A DNA stretch of 64,000 bases from an uncultured Collinsella sp. (GTDB taxonomy: Bacteria > Actinomycetota > Coriobacteriia > Coriobacteriales > Coriobacteriaceae): assembly GCA_902494765.1 (NCBI GenBank), contig CABUUK010000001.1:62001-126000 (forward strand). The letters are read 5' to 3'. How positions within the stretch are numbered: the stretch's first letter is position 1; the number at the start of each line of letters is the position of its first letter. Below, piece by piece: positions 32,534 to 40,673 of the stretch. The position numbers were made by a program, and so were the translations under genes. The notes beneath the pieces were generated by a model. The model worked only from the letters and a program-made list of their open reading frames with translations. It had not been told where the DNA came from and did no database searches.

Positions 32534-34835
32534 GTAGACCAGCTCCCTTCAGAGCATCGGTAAGTGCGGCTCGCGTGTCGTCTGCCATGGGGCACAGCGG
32601 CATACGGTAGTTTGCCTCGATCATGCCCATCTGGGCGAGCGCTTCCTTGACGGGGATGGGGTTGACCTCGCTAAAGAGGGCGTTGATGAGCGGCTGGCCG
32701 GCAATCTGGATATCGCGGGCGCGCGCTACGTCGCCGTCCAGATAAGCGCGGCACATGTCGTGTACAAGCTGCGGCTGCACGTCGGCCCACACGCTGATGG
32801 TGCCCGAAGCGCCCAGGCTCATGAGCGGCACTGTGAGTGCATCCTCGCCCGAGTACATGCGGAAATCGTCGGACAGCAGGTGGGCGATCTTGGCCGCGTA
32901 GGCGACGTTGCCCGAGGCCTCCTTGATGCCCATGATGTTGGGGTGCGCGGCTAGGCGCTCTACGTTGCGCTCGCTGATACCGCAGCCGCAGCGGCCGGGG
33001 ATGTTGTACAGGATGCAGGGGATGTCAACGGCATCGGCGACGGTCTTAAAGTGCTGATAGATACCCTCTTCGTTGGACTTGTTGTAGTAGGGGGTAATGA
33101 GCAGCAGGCCGTCGGCTCCCAAGCCCTGGTAAGTAAGCGACTTGGTGAGCATGGTCTGCGTGGAGTTGGAGCCTGAGCCGGCGATGACGGGGACGCGTCC
33201 TGCAACATGCTTGACCACCGCGGCGACGACGGAGTTGTCCTCGTCATCGGTCATCGTGGCACTCTCACCGGTGGTGCCCAGGGTGAGGATGGCATCGGTG
33301 CCATTTTGCAAGTGGAAATCGATAAGGCGCTCGAGCGCGTCAAAGTCGACGCTGCCGTCCTTTTTAAACGGCGTGACGAGGGCGACGATCGAGCCCTCGA
33401 GGTTGCGGATATCCATGTTCTTCTCCTTCGCCTCCGCGATCTGGATGCGTTTGTTCCATTGAGCTGCGACTGCCAGGCGCTCGTCTTGGGCGCGACGGCG
33501 GGCACTTTCGGCGCGCGACTTGGCCAGCAGCTCGCGGCCGCACGGCAGCACGTCGAGCGTGGCAAAGTAATCGCCCGGGCGCTCGGCGCGGCGGATGAGG
33601 TCGGCCGCGCCATCGGGGCGCAGCAGGACCTCGGCGGAGCGCAGACGTCCGTTGTAGTTGTAGCCCATGGAGTAGCCATGCGCACCGGTATCGTGGATTA
33701 CAAGCAGGTCACCCATGTCGATATGCGGCAGCTTGCGATCGATAGCGAACTTGTCGTTGTTCTCGCATAGGTTGCCCGTGATGTCATAGGTGTTCGTGAC
33801 GGGCGCTGTGGCCTTGTCGGCGCCGCCCGGCTGACCCATCACCGTAATGTGGTGGTAGGCGCCATACATGGCAGGGCGAATCAAATCGACGGCGCTTGCA
33901 TCGACACCGATATAGTCCTTGTAGATCTGCTTCTCGTGGATGGCCTTGGTGACCAGGCAGCCGTAGGGGCCCAACATAAAGCGGCCCATCTCGGTGCAGA
34001 TGGCCACATCGCCCATGCCGGCGGGAACCAGGATCTCGTCGTATGCCGCGTGTACTCCCTCGCCGATGGCGCGAATGTCGTTGGCCTGCTGCTCAGGCAG
34101 GTAGGGGATGCCGACGCCGCCGGACAGATTGATGAAGGCGACGTGTGCGCCGGTCTCGCGCTCCAGGCGTACGGCAAGCTCAAAGAGGATGCGCGCGAGC
34201 TTGGGGTAGTAGTCGTTGGTGACAGTGTTGCTGGCAAGGAATGCGTGGATGCCAAAGTCCTCGGCGCCCTTGGCCTTGAGCATGCGGAAGGCCTCGAAGA
34301 GCTGCTCGGTGGTCATGCCATATTTGGAGTCGCCCGGGTTGTCCATGATGCCGTTGGAGAGCTGGAACAGGCCGCCTGGATTAAAGCGGCAGCTGACCGT
34401 CTTGGGGATGGGCCCCGCAACGCGCTCAAAGAACTCGATGTGGCTGATGTCGTCAAAGTTGACGATGGCACCCAGCTTGTCGGCGAGCTCAAAGTCGGCA
34501 GCCGGCGTGTCGTTGGACGAGAACATGATGTCGTGTCCCGTGATACCCAGCGAACGGGCGATCATGAGCTCGGTATAGCTCGAGCAATCGCAGCCGCAGC
34601 CGTATTCGTTGAGAATGGAGATGAGCGCCGGGTTGGGGTTGGCCTTGACGGCAAAGTATTCCTTAAAGCCCGGGTTCCATGCAAAGGCGTCGCGCACTTC
34701 TTGCATGTTGCGGCGGATGCCCGCCTCGTCGTATAGATGAAACGGCGTGGGGAACTGCTCGACGATATGCTCGAGTGTCTCTTTGTCCACAAACGGCTGC
34801 TTGGCCGCATATGCCTCGTTGGGGGTCAATGCCAT
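32526..34835 (-). CDS. lysA-dapA: Fused diaminopimelate decarboxylase - dihydrodipicolinate synthase
   Basis: One 769-residue frame carrying two enzymes. Residues 1-430 are a LysA-type PLP decarboxylase (PLP lysine in FAVKANPNP, SGGVGIPY, CTEMGRFM, HDTGAHGYSMGYNYN); a charged linker at about 430-473 follows; residues 474-769 are a full DapA aldolase (VTPFKKDGSVDFDALE, LGTTGESATM, LYNIPGRCG, Schiff-base lysine in GIKEASGN). The first enzyme makes lysine, the second opens the pathway. At the junction an internal ATG (33416) is preceded by AAGGAG at good spacing, so free DapA may also be made. No stop codon separates the parts. Separate genes are the norm. Confidence 0.92.
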   Translation of the reverse strand: MALTPNEAYAAKQPFVDKETLEHIVEQFPTPFHLYDEAGIRRNMQEVRDAFAWNPGFKEYFAVKANPNPALISILNEYGCGCDCSSYTELMIARSLGITGHDIMFSSNDTPAADFELADKLGAIVNFDDISHIEFFERVAGPIPKTVSCRFNPGGLFQLSNGIMDNPGDSKYGMTTEQLFEAFRMLKAKGAEDFGIHAFLASNTVTNDYYPKLARILFELAVRLERETGAHVAFINLSGGVGIPYLPEQQANDIRAIGEGVHAAYDEILVPAGMGDVAICTEMGRFMLGPYGCLVTKAIHEKQIYKDYIGVDASAVDLIRPAMYGAYHHITVMGQPGGADKATAPVTNTYDITGNLCENNDKFAIDRKLPHIDMGDLLVIHDTGAHGYSMGYNYNGRLRSAEVLLRPDGAADLIRRAERPGDYFATLDVLPCGRELLAKSRAESARRRAQDERLAVAAQWNKRIQIAEAKEKNMDIRNLEGSIVALVTPFKKDGSVDFDALERLIDFHLQNGTDAILTLGTTGESATMTDDEDNSVVAAVVKHVAGRVPVIAGSGSNSTQTMLTKSLTYQGLGADGLLLITPYYNKSNEEGIYQHFKTVADAVDIPCILYNIPGRCGCGISERNVERLAAHPNIMGIKEASGNVAYAAKIAHLLSDDFRMYSGEDALTVPLMSLGASGTISVWADVQPQLVHDMCRAYLDGDVARARDIQIAGQPLINALFSEVNPIPVKEALAQMGMIEANYRMPLCPMADDTRAALTDALKGAGLLD

Positions 34836-34904
34836 GTCCCGTAAACCTCGCTATCCAGACGGCGCCATCTGCGCATCGAATCCGCATAACGTGGACCCAA
34901 TGTC

Positions 34905-35066
34905 CGGATAGCGCTCCCGCATTGCTGCAGACAGTCCTGTGGGTGTTTCCCACAGGCCCACCGGGTTGTTCGTGCCCGTAAAACCCAGTTCGGCGGGTTT
35001 CGCCTCCCCACGGGGTCAAAGCCTGCCGGCTCGCCCGCGGCTCTTCGTGCCCGCGCCTCTATCAAG
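34905..35066 (-). promoter_or_regulatory. Lysine riboswitch (L box)
   Basis: On the minus strand the leader starts GATAGAGGCGCG, continues with GGGGAGGCGAAACCCGCCGA (the conserved GCCGAA element), CTGTGGGAAACACCCACAGG, then GACTGTC, and closes with GGGAGCGCTATC pairing with the opening GATAG. These are the conserved elements of the lysine riboswitch in order. It lies 70 bases upstream of lysA-dapA and predicts shut-off of the lysA-dapA-dapB-dapH operon by lysine. The expression platform downstream was not resolved. Confidence 0.87.
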
Positions 35067-35074
35067 TGGTAAAG

Positions 35075-35103
35075 ACCCTATCACGTTGCACTTTACCAAA
35101 CAA
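35075..35103 (-). promoter_or_regulatory. Promoter of the lysine operon
   Basis: Minus-strand TTGTTT (-35, at 35098-35103) and TAGGGT (-10, at 35075-35080) are 17 bases apart; the predicted transcription start near 35068 is exactly where the riboswitch begins. Confidence 0.55.
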
Positions 35104-35213
35104 GAGTATTCGTATATAACGTTTAAAAAATGCAGGGATATGCTGGAAACATGTGCGCCACAATCCTGTATCACAATAAGTTGCAACAGATGTGCCTCAC
35201 GAAGGGATCCTCT

Positions 35214-36401
35214 ATGACCGAGCTCCAAGAACTCCGTCGCTATCGCCGCGATCTCCATCGCATTCCGGAGCTCGATTTCGATCTTCCGCAAACCATTGCC
35301 TATATCGAGGGCGTGCTGGCACCGCTCACCTGCGAAGTGACCCATCCGTGCCCCAGCTGCGTCTGCGCTTTCTTCGACGCCGGCGTTGATGCCGCGCATG
35401 CCACGGCGATTCGCGCCGATATGGATGCGCTGCCCATCGCGGAAGCGACGGGAGCGGCCTTTGCCTCAACCCATCCCGGCAAGATGCACGCTTGCGGACA
35501 TGACGGACACATGGCCATGGCGCTTGCCGCCGCGACGTATGTCGACCGTACGATTCGCGAGCATCCGGGCGCCATGAGGCGCAATGTTCTCTTTGTGTTC
35601 CAGCCGGCCGAGGAAACGACCGGTGGTGCCAAGACGGTATGCGAGAGCGGTGTGTTCGAGCGCTATGGGGCCGACCGCATTTTTGGCTTCCATGTGTGGC
35701 CCGATCTGCCCGCCGGCACGTTGGCGAGCTGCCCCGGTCCGCTGCTAGCGCGTTCGAGCGAGACGCATGTGCACATTCACGGGACGAGCATCCATATCGC
35801 CAAGACCTACGGCGTTCCCGTTGGCGAATCGCACGATGCGGCATTGGCGGCTGCCAAGTTCTTGGTTTCCGAGCGCGAACTCATGGACAAGCTGGGTGCC
35901 GACGAGCCCTGCATTGGTAAGTTCGGCTTGCTGCAGGCCGGTACCGTCTGCAATGCGGTGGCAGGGGAGGCCCATGTTGCCGGCAGCCTGCGTGTGTTTA
36001 CGGACGACATGTTCGACCGTGCGCGCGAGGGCGTACGCCGTGTACTCGACGAGGCGTGCACCGCAACGGGCTGCACGTATGATCTCGACTTTGCCGAGGG
36101 CTATCCACCGGTCGATAACGACCCCGAGCTGTTTGCCAACATCACGCCTGCCTTGCCCGGGCTGCAGCTTGTAGAGGAGCCGCTGTTAATTGCCGAGGAC
36201 TTTGCTTTCTATCAGCGCCATCTGCCGGGCGTGTTCTTCTTGCTGGGCACGGGTATGCCAGAGGACCAAGACAACCCGAGTGATTCGGATGGCTGCCCCG
36301 CCTATGCCACAAGCGCTCTGCATACCGATAGCATGCTCTTCGACGAGGAAATCCTACTCAAAGGCCTCGATGTCTACAAACGATTGCTTGTGATGGAGTG
36401 A
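35214..36401 (+). CDS. M20-family amidohydrolase, candidate N-acetyl-diaminopimelate deacetylase
   Basis: A 395-residue zinc/manganese amidohydrolase of the IAA-amino-acid hydrolase/DapL type. Motifs: RRDLHRIPELDFDLPQT near the N-terminus, ADMDALPI, the ligands in ACGHDGHM, FQPAEETTGGAK and the late SALHTDSM. Divergent transcription from the riboswitch-controlled lysine operon suggests that it removes the acetyl group from N-acetyl-LL-diaminopimelate, as B. subtilis DapL (YkuR) does; other M20 substrates remain possible. The start at 35214 has AAGGG upstream; the longer frame from 35130 has none. Confidence 0.85.
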   Translation: MTELQELRRYRRDLHRIPELDFDLPQTIAYIEGVLAPLTCEVTHPCPSCVCAFFDAGVDAAHATAIRADMDALPIAEATGAAFASTHPGKMHACGHDGHMAMALAAATYVDRTIREHPGAMRRNVLFVFQPAEETTGGAKTVCESGVFERYGADRIFGFHVWPDLPAGTLASCPGPLLARSSETHVHIHGTSIHIAKTYGVPVGESHDAALAAAKFLVSERELMDKLGADEPCIGKFGLLQAGTVCNAVAGEAHVAGSLRVFTDDMFDRAREGVRRVLDEACTATGCTYDLDFAEGYPPVDNDPELFANITPALPGLQLVEEPLLIAEDFAFYQRHLPGVFFLLGTGMPEDQDNPSDSDGCPAYATSALHTDSMLFDEEILLKGLDVYKRLLVME

Positions 36402-36403
36402 CG

Positions 36404-36727
36404 ATGAGGCGACGTCGGCAATCAGCCGTATATAGTCCGGGTGGATGCGGGTGCGGCCTGCTGCTGCTTCCGGTCATCGCTGTGAGCATTGGCGTAATGT
36501 TTGCGCTTGCTGGGTTGGCAGCAGCGGCACTCGTGTTGCTGATTGTGGCCATTGGCGTGACGATTTGGCTTTGCCGCAATCGCGAGCAACGCCGTGCCGA
36601 CGGTAAAACCAATGTCGGCTGGGTCGTCTTCCTGATTATTGCGTACTTGCTGAGTGTCAGCTACCTGGTGTTCTTTGTCCTGTTGATGATCAGTGCCTTT
36701 ACCGGGGAATCCGTCACGGTGGGTTGA
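36404..36727 (+). CDS. Small two-helix membrane protein
   Basis: 107 residues, two predicted transmembrane spans: a long hydrophobic hairpin at about 15-55 (LLLLPVIAVSIGVMFALAGL...) and a second at 75-100 (FLIIAYLLSVSYLVFFVLLM). A basic N-terminus (RRRRQS) suggests an inside orientation. The ATG at 36404 is preceded by GGAG and lies three bases past the M20 stop, so it is translationally coupled. No family recognised. Confidence 0.65.
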   Translation: MRRRRQSAVYSPGGCGCGLLLLPVIAVSIGVMFALAGLAAAALVLLIVAIGVTIWLCRNREQRRADGKTNVGWVVFLIIAYLLSVSYLVFFVLLMISAFTGESVTVG

Positions 36728-36832
36728 TGCGCTGCCAGCAGACGGTTGCGCAAAGTGCGTTTGCTCAACGTTTGGATAACTGCATTGGCCGTTTACCGCA
36801 GCCTTAGCTCTCAGCTAATGAATTCAAGTTCA

Positions 36833-36886
36833 ATCCTTCCTACGATGTGCTGTGTGCCGGCACGGTAGCCGGATCGTAGGAAGGAT
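36833..36886 (+). promoter_or_regulatory. Hairpin sequestering the ribosome binding site of the FxLYD gene
   Basis: ATCCTTCCTACGAT (36833-36846) is a perfect 14-base complement of ATCGTAGGAAGGAT (36873-36886), which contains the Shine-Dalgarno AGGAAGG six bases before the ATG at 36892. The 26-base loop has GCCGG repeats. This would block translation unless opened. Confidence 0.65.
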
Positions 36887-36891
36887 GAATA

Positions 36892-37335
36892 ATGGCAAAA
36901 GAGGGAAAGAAGCCGATCGGCAAGATTGTCCTAGGCATCATCGTGGTGCTGGTTATTGTCGGTGCCGTGGGCTCTATGGGCGACAACTCAACCGATTCGT
37001 CTGCGAGCGATTCGGCAAAACCTGCCGAGACGACACGGCAGGCTGAGGAGCGAAAAGAACCGCAAGAACCGTATACCATTGCTGACGAGGCTGAAGACAC
37101 TTCCAATCAGTTTACCTATAAGATCACGGGCACGCTGACCAATAACACGGACAAGGAAAAGAGCTACATTCAGATTGAATATGTTCTGTACGATGCCGAT
37201 GGCAACCAGGTTGGAACGGCTCTTGCAAACACCAATCATCTGAAGGCGGGCGGCTCCTGGAAGTTCGAGGCGCTGGGTACGGTGTCTCCCGACCAGGTTG
37301 CTAGCTGGGAGCGTTCGGACGTAAGCGGTTTCTAG
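36892..37335 (+). CDS. FxLYD-like membrane-anchored protein
   Basis: 147 residues: a basic N-terminus, one transmembrane helix or lipid-free signal anchor at about 11-30 (IVLGIIVVLVIVGAVGSM), an acidic/Ser-rich linker, and an exported beta domain from about 65 (FTYKITGTLTNNTDKEKSYI ... EYVLYDADGNQVGTALANTN) that has the FxLYD/DUF4352-like pattern. These extracellular domains are usually of unknown function, often binding. The preceding hairpin hides its ribosome binding site. Confidence 0.72.
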   Translation: MAKEGKKPIGKIVLGIIVVLVIVGAVGSMGDNSTDSSASDSAKPAETTRQAEERKEPQEPYTIADEAEDTSNQFTYKITGTLTNNTDKEKSYIQIEYVLYDADGNQVGTALANTNHLKAGGSWKFEALGTVSPDQVASWERSDVSGF

Positions 37336-37367
37336 CATGTTGCATGCACTGGGGGAGGTGAAGTCGT

Positions 37368-37790
37368 ATGCCCGATAAAAAGCTGACCGAGGAGTTGCTC
37401 AATGAGCTTCTCGACGCGCCAAACATCGATGGCTATATCAAAGAACACGACTTTGCCGCCCCGTCGCTTTCGGACTACCTGAAGCAGCTGCTGCAGGAAA
37501 AGGGCTTGGAGCGCTCGCGCGTGGTTCGTATGGCCGATCTCAATGAGACCTTTGGGTATCAGATCTTTACCGGTGCGCGGCATCCGAGCCGCAATAAGGT
37601 GCTGCAGATTGCCTTTGCGATGGCGCTGACGCTCAAAGAGACTAACCGTGCGCTGACGGCTGCCGGGGTAAGCGTCCTTAACTGCAAGGACCGCCGCGAT
37701 GCGATTATCATCTTTTGCATCGATCGCGGGTGCAGCCTCCAAAAGGTCAACGAGGAGCTGTATCGCTTTGGCGAGGAGACGGTGAGTTAG
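37368..37790 (+). CDS. Helix-turn-helix (XRE-like) protein upstream of the kinase
   Basis: 140 residues, all helical. The segment RSRVVRMADLNETFGYQIFTGARHPSRNK...AFAMALTLKETNRALTAAGV (about 50-105) has the pattern of an XRE-type helix-turn-helix. The sequence GGGGGAGG lies 10 bases before the ATG. It precedes a membrane Ser/Thr kinase by about 90 bases on the same strand. In related genomes I recall such HTH-kinase pairs, where the kinase may phosphorylate the HTH protein; that link is inference. Confidence 0.7.
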   Translation: MPDKKLTEELLNELLDAPNIDGYIKEHDFAAPSLSDYLKQLLQEKGLERSRVVRMADLNETFGYQIFTGARHPSRNKVLQIAFAMALTLKETNRALTAAGVSVLNCKDRRDAIIIFCIDRGCSLQKVNEELYRFGEETVS

Positions 37791-37876
37791 CGGCTGATAT
37801 CTGAGCCGGCGGAGCTGCCGAACAACGATGCAAACGGACGGGGCGCGGATGCCATGGGGTGTCTGCGCCCTGCGCT

Positions 37877-39268
37877 ATGATGGAGGCTATGGATACTCAG
37901 ACCCCAACATATTCCGATGACGAGCTGACCGCAGCGCTTGCCGAGCACCTGGCGTCGCTCGATTGCGACGACAGCTATCGCGTGGAGCGTGTACTTAAGC
38001 GCTCGACCGTTGAAACAACCGAGCTCGTGTACTTTGAAGGAACCGGCGGTGGCTCGCTCGGCCCCTTTGTCCGTAAACGCATCGATGCTTCGGCTCAAAT
38101 CGGCGGGGCATACGAGCGTCTGTTTGCCGTTCAGCGGGCAGGCAGGCGTTTTGAGCACCTGCCCAGAATCGTCGATTGTCGTCGTGTGGGCGACGAGCTC
38201 AACGTGGTTATGGAATACATCGAAGGGGAGACGCTCGGGGCGCTGGTGGACCGTCTGGGAGCCACTCCCGATTATGCGCGTGAATTGTATCCCGCCCTAT
38301 GCGATGCCGTGGGCGAGCTCCATGCCGGTTTTGCAATGGCGGGGGAGACGTCGGCGCCGGTGATCCATCGCGACCTCAAGCCGTCGAATATCATCGTGAC
38401 AGGTGCCAACTATACGCCTGATGACGGCCTGACATTTTCATCGCTGGTGATTATCGACTTGGGGATCGCTCGCGTATGGCGCGACGGCGCCGATGCCGAC
38501 ACCGTCAAGTTTGGGACACGGCCCTATGCGCCGCCCGAGCAGTATGGGTTTGGGCAGACGAGCGTGCGAAGCGACGTCTACGCACTTGGCGCCCTGTTGT
38601 TCTTCTGCTTGACGGGAGTCGACCCTAAACCAGGGCTCGACCTGCGCGAGCAATGCGAGGCGCGTGGCATTCCCGCTCCACTTGCCGATGCCGTTTGCAT
38701 GTCGATGGCGCTCGACCCGGCCAAGCGTTTTGCGAGCGCGGAAGCGTTGGGACGGGCGACGCGCGCGGCATACGATCTAAGTCGCCCCGTGCGGCCTCCT
38801 GCGCCTGCGCCTGTCCGTACTCCGGCCTCGGAGACGGTGTTGACGCCCCAAGGGCTCCAGAACCCCACAGGGCTTCCTAGGCCTGCCGCCTCCGCTGCAT
38901 GCGGTCTGCTCTCTCGCGTTCCGGAGTCTCTGGGGCGTATTTGGAATACGCTCGTCTGCTTCTCACTGCTTGTGTTCTTTGCCGGAAGTCACTTTGCCGT
39001 CTTTCACCCCACGGGAGCAAACCAAAGCTACCCGACGTGGCTTCTTATGATCGAGTACTTTTTCTTTGTCGATGGCCTTATGGTGCTTATGCATTTTGCG
39101 CTGCTCGATAAGCGCCGTCTTCGTCGGCGATTCGCACTGCTCGACAGCTATCGCGGCAAGAAACTCGCGAAACTCTGGCTCAAGGCATTGGGTGTGCTGC
39201 TCCTATGCATGATCGTCATAGTCGCGGTTGCCAATGCGACCGGCGTCGTCGATACCTCCGCTACCTAA
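37877..39268 (+). CDS. Membrane-bound Ser/Thr protein kinase
   Basis: About 463 residues (starts at 37859, 37877 or 37889 are possible; none has an ideal ribosome binding site). Kinase domain at about 35-300: VVMEYIEGETLGALVDRLG, catalytic loop HRDLKPSNII, DLG in place of DFG (IIDLGIARVW), and FGTRPYAPPEQYGFGQTSVR SDVYALG as activation segment and APE-like site. A Pro-rich linker follows, then three hydrophobic helices at about 350-460, so the kinase is cytoplasmic with a C-terminal membrane anchor and no extracellular PASTA domains. That layout differs from PknB. Confidence 0.85.
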   Translation: MMEAMDTQTPTYSDDELTAALAEHLASLDCDDSYRVERVLKRSTVETTELVYFEGTGGGSLGPFVRKRIDASAQIGGAYERLFAVQRAGRRFEHLPRIVDCRRVGDELNVVMEYIEGETLGALVDRLGATPDYARELYPALCDAVGELHAGFAMAGETSAPVIHRDLKPSNIIVTGANYTPDDGLTFSSLVIIDLGIARVWRDGADADTVKFGTRPYAPPEQYGFGQTSVRSDVYALGALLFFCLTGVDPKPGLDLREQCEARGIPAPLADAVCMSMALDPAKRFASAEALGRATRAAYDLSRPVRPPAPAPVRTPASETVLTPQGLQNPTGLPRPAASAACGLLSRVPESLGRIWNTLVCFSLLVFFAGSHFAVFHPTGANQSYPTWLLMIEYFFFVDGLMVLMHFALLDKRRLRRRFALLDSYRGKKLAKLWLKALGVLLLCMIVIVAVANATGVVDTSAT

Positions 39269-39272
39269 AAGA

Positions 39273-39295
39273 AAAGGGCCCCGTTGGGGCCCTTT
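39273..39295. terminator. Bidirectional terminator
   Basis: AAAGGGCCCC-GTT-GGGGCCCTTT between the convergent kinase and secreted-protein genes. Confidence 0.85.
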
Positions 39296-39305
39296 GCAGT
39301 TGCAC

Positions 39306-40439
39306 TTAGATGCGGTTCATCTGAGCGGCGACTTTGTTGTACCAGTCCTGCCACGTGGGCGGGCAGTACTTTTTGGCCGCAGCCGGGGTAAGGGTGGAGC
39401 CGTAGTTGGCGCCCAGATAGGCAACGTGAGCGGAGATGCCCTCGCTCCAGCTGCCAAAGCTGCGCCAACCGCCGCCACGTGCACTCCAGCCCCAGGCGTT
39501 ATAAGAATTGGCGCAATAAGCACCCTTTGTGCTCTCGATGCAGGCGATGGCGGGGGACCAGCGAGGGTCGACGCCGGTGTTCCAGGCGGCAACGGCAAAG
39601 TTATAGCCCTGGCCTGCCATGGGGGAGCCGGCGAGATAATTGTCGATGCGGCTCGTCCACTCATTAATGAACGAATCGTAATCGGAGCTACCGGTATTGG
39701 CGTTGTTCACCGTGGTGTCGATGGTGGTGTTGGTGTTGGTGGCCTGGCTGCTGGAATTGCTGCCGCTTACGCCCTCGCCCGAGAGCTTCTCGGCGGCAGC
39801 GGCCTTATCGGCCTCAAGCTTGGCAAGCTCGGCGGCATTTTCCTGCTCTGCTTTTGCCTGTGCCTCGCTGCGGAGCTGCTGGGCCTGCGCCAGCGCATCC
39901 TCGGCGTTTTTCTGCTCTGACTCAAGCTGAGACTTGGCTTGCTGGAGCTCGGCCTTGTTCTGCTCGAGTTCGGTTTGCATGTTATTGAGCTGTTCGATCT
40001 CGTCGACGCTCGAGCTCGTGATCTGGTTGGTGTATTTGCAGGTCGTGATGAACTCACCCAGGCTCTGCGCGTTGACCAGGAAGCTCACGATGGGATTGGT
40101 GCCCTTCTGATACTTGTACAGATCGCGCATGGCGGAGCTTGCCTTGGCCTGCTGCTCGGGAAGCTTGGCCTCGATTTCCTCGATGCTTGCCTCATTGGAG
40201 TCAATCTGCTTTTGCAGGTCATCGAGTTTGGTGCGGGCGTCGTTGTAGGCGCTCGTGGCGGCTTCGATCTTCTGCTGGGCTGCGGAAAGCTGGTCCTGCG
40301 TTGCCTGCGAGGCGGCATACGCCGCAACGGGGGAGAGCATCGGCGTGGCCGTCAGCGCAACGGCGAGCACGGCGCTCGTGATGATACGAGCCGGCTTCGA
40401 CGCAATGAACGCTGCGGTGCGATGATTCGAATGCTGCAT
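39306..40439 (-). CDS. Secreted coiled-coil protein with C-terminal lysozyme-like domain
   Basis: 377 residues: a Sec signal peptide (IITSAVLAVALTATPMLSPV, cleavage near AYAAS), a long coiled coil at about 35-215 like NlpC/PcsB/CwlO regulators (QLSAAQQKIEAATSAYNDAR...), a Ser/Thr/Asn linker, and a C-terminal domain (YNFAVAAWNTGVDPRWSPAI, CIESTKGAYCANSYNAWGWS, WCPPTW-like end) that looks like a transglycosylase/glucosaminidase fold. The C-terminal Glu in ACIESTKGAYC could be catalytic. It probably remodels peptidoglycan. The ATG at 40439 has GAGGG upstream. Confidence 0.8.
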   Translation of the reverse strand: MQHSNHRTAAFIASKPARIITSAVLAVALTATPMLSPVAAYAASQATQDQLSAAQQKIEAATSAYNDARTKLDDLQKQIDSNEASIEEIEAKLPEQQAKASSAMRDLYKYQKGTNPIVSFLVNAQSLGEFITTCKYTNQITSSSVDEIEQLNNMQTELEQNKAELQQAKSQLESEQKNAEDALAQAQQLRSEAQAKAEQENAAELAKLEADKAAAAEKLSGEGVSGSNSSSQATNTNTTIDTTVNNANTGSSDYDSFINEWTSRIDNYLAGSPMAGQGYNFAVAAWNTGVDPRWSPAIACIESTKGAYCANSYNAWGWSARGGGWRSFGSWSEGISAHVAYLGANYGSTLTPAAAKKYCPPTWQDWYNKVAAQMNRI

Positions 40440-40502
40440 CCAGTCCCTCTGCAATCAATCGTAGGTTATGGTTCGAACGGTATTCTACTACTGCTTTCGA
40501 CC

Positions 40503-40604
40503 TCAACTTGAACCTTAAAGGTTCCAAAGAGTCAAGTTGAACTTGAGGCTTTGGCTTTGACCTGCAGTTATGATGAATTGTTGAGAAACCATAGAGTTCA
40601 ACTT
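40503..40604 (-). promoter_or_regulatory. Repeated AAGTTGAAC-type motifs upstream of the secreted cell-wall protein
   Basis: Three related sites: TCAACTTGAACC (40503), the palindrome-like TCAAGTTGAACTTGA (40532-40546) and GAGTTCAACTTTAA (40594). They fall within 65-165 bases upstream of the minus-strand start at 40439 and look like binding sites for one regulator. Confidence 0.45.
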
Positions 40605-40673
40605 TAACGTTACAGAGCTCTGTTTGAGAGGAGTTTTGGGCTGTAAAAGCCATCTCAACGTGGGGTTTTATAA

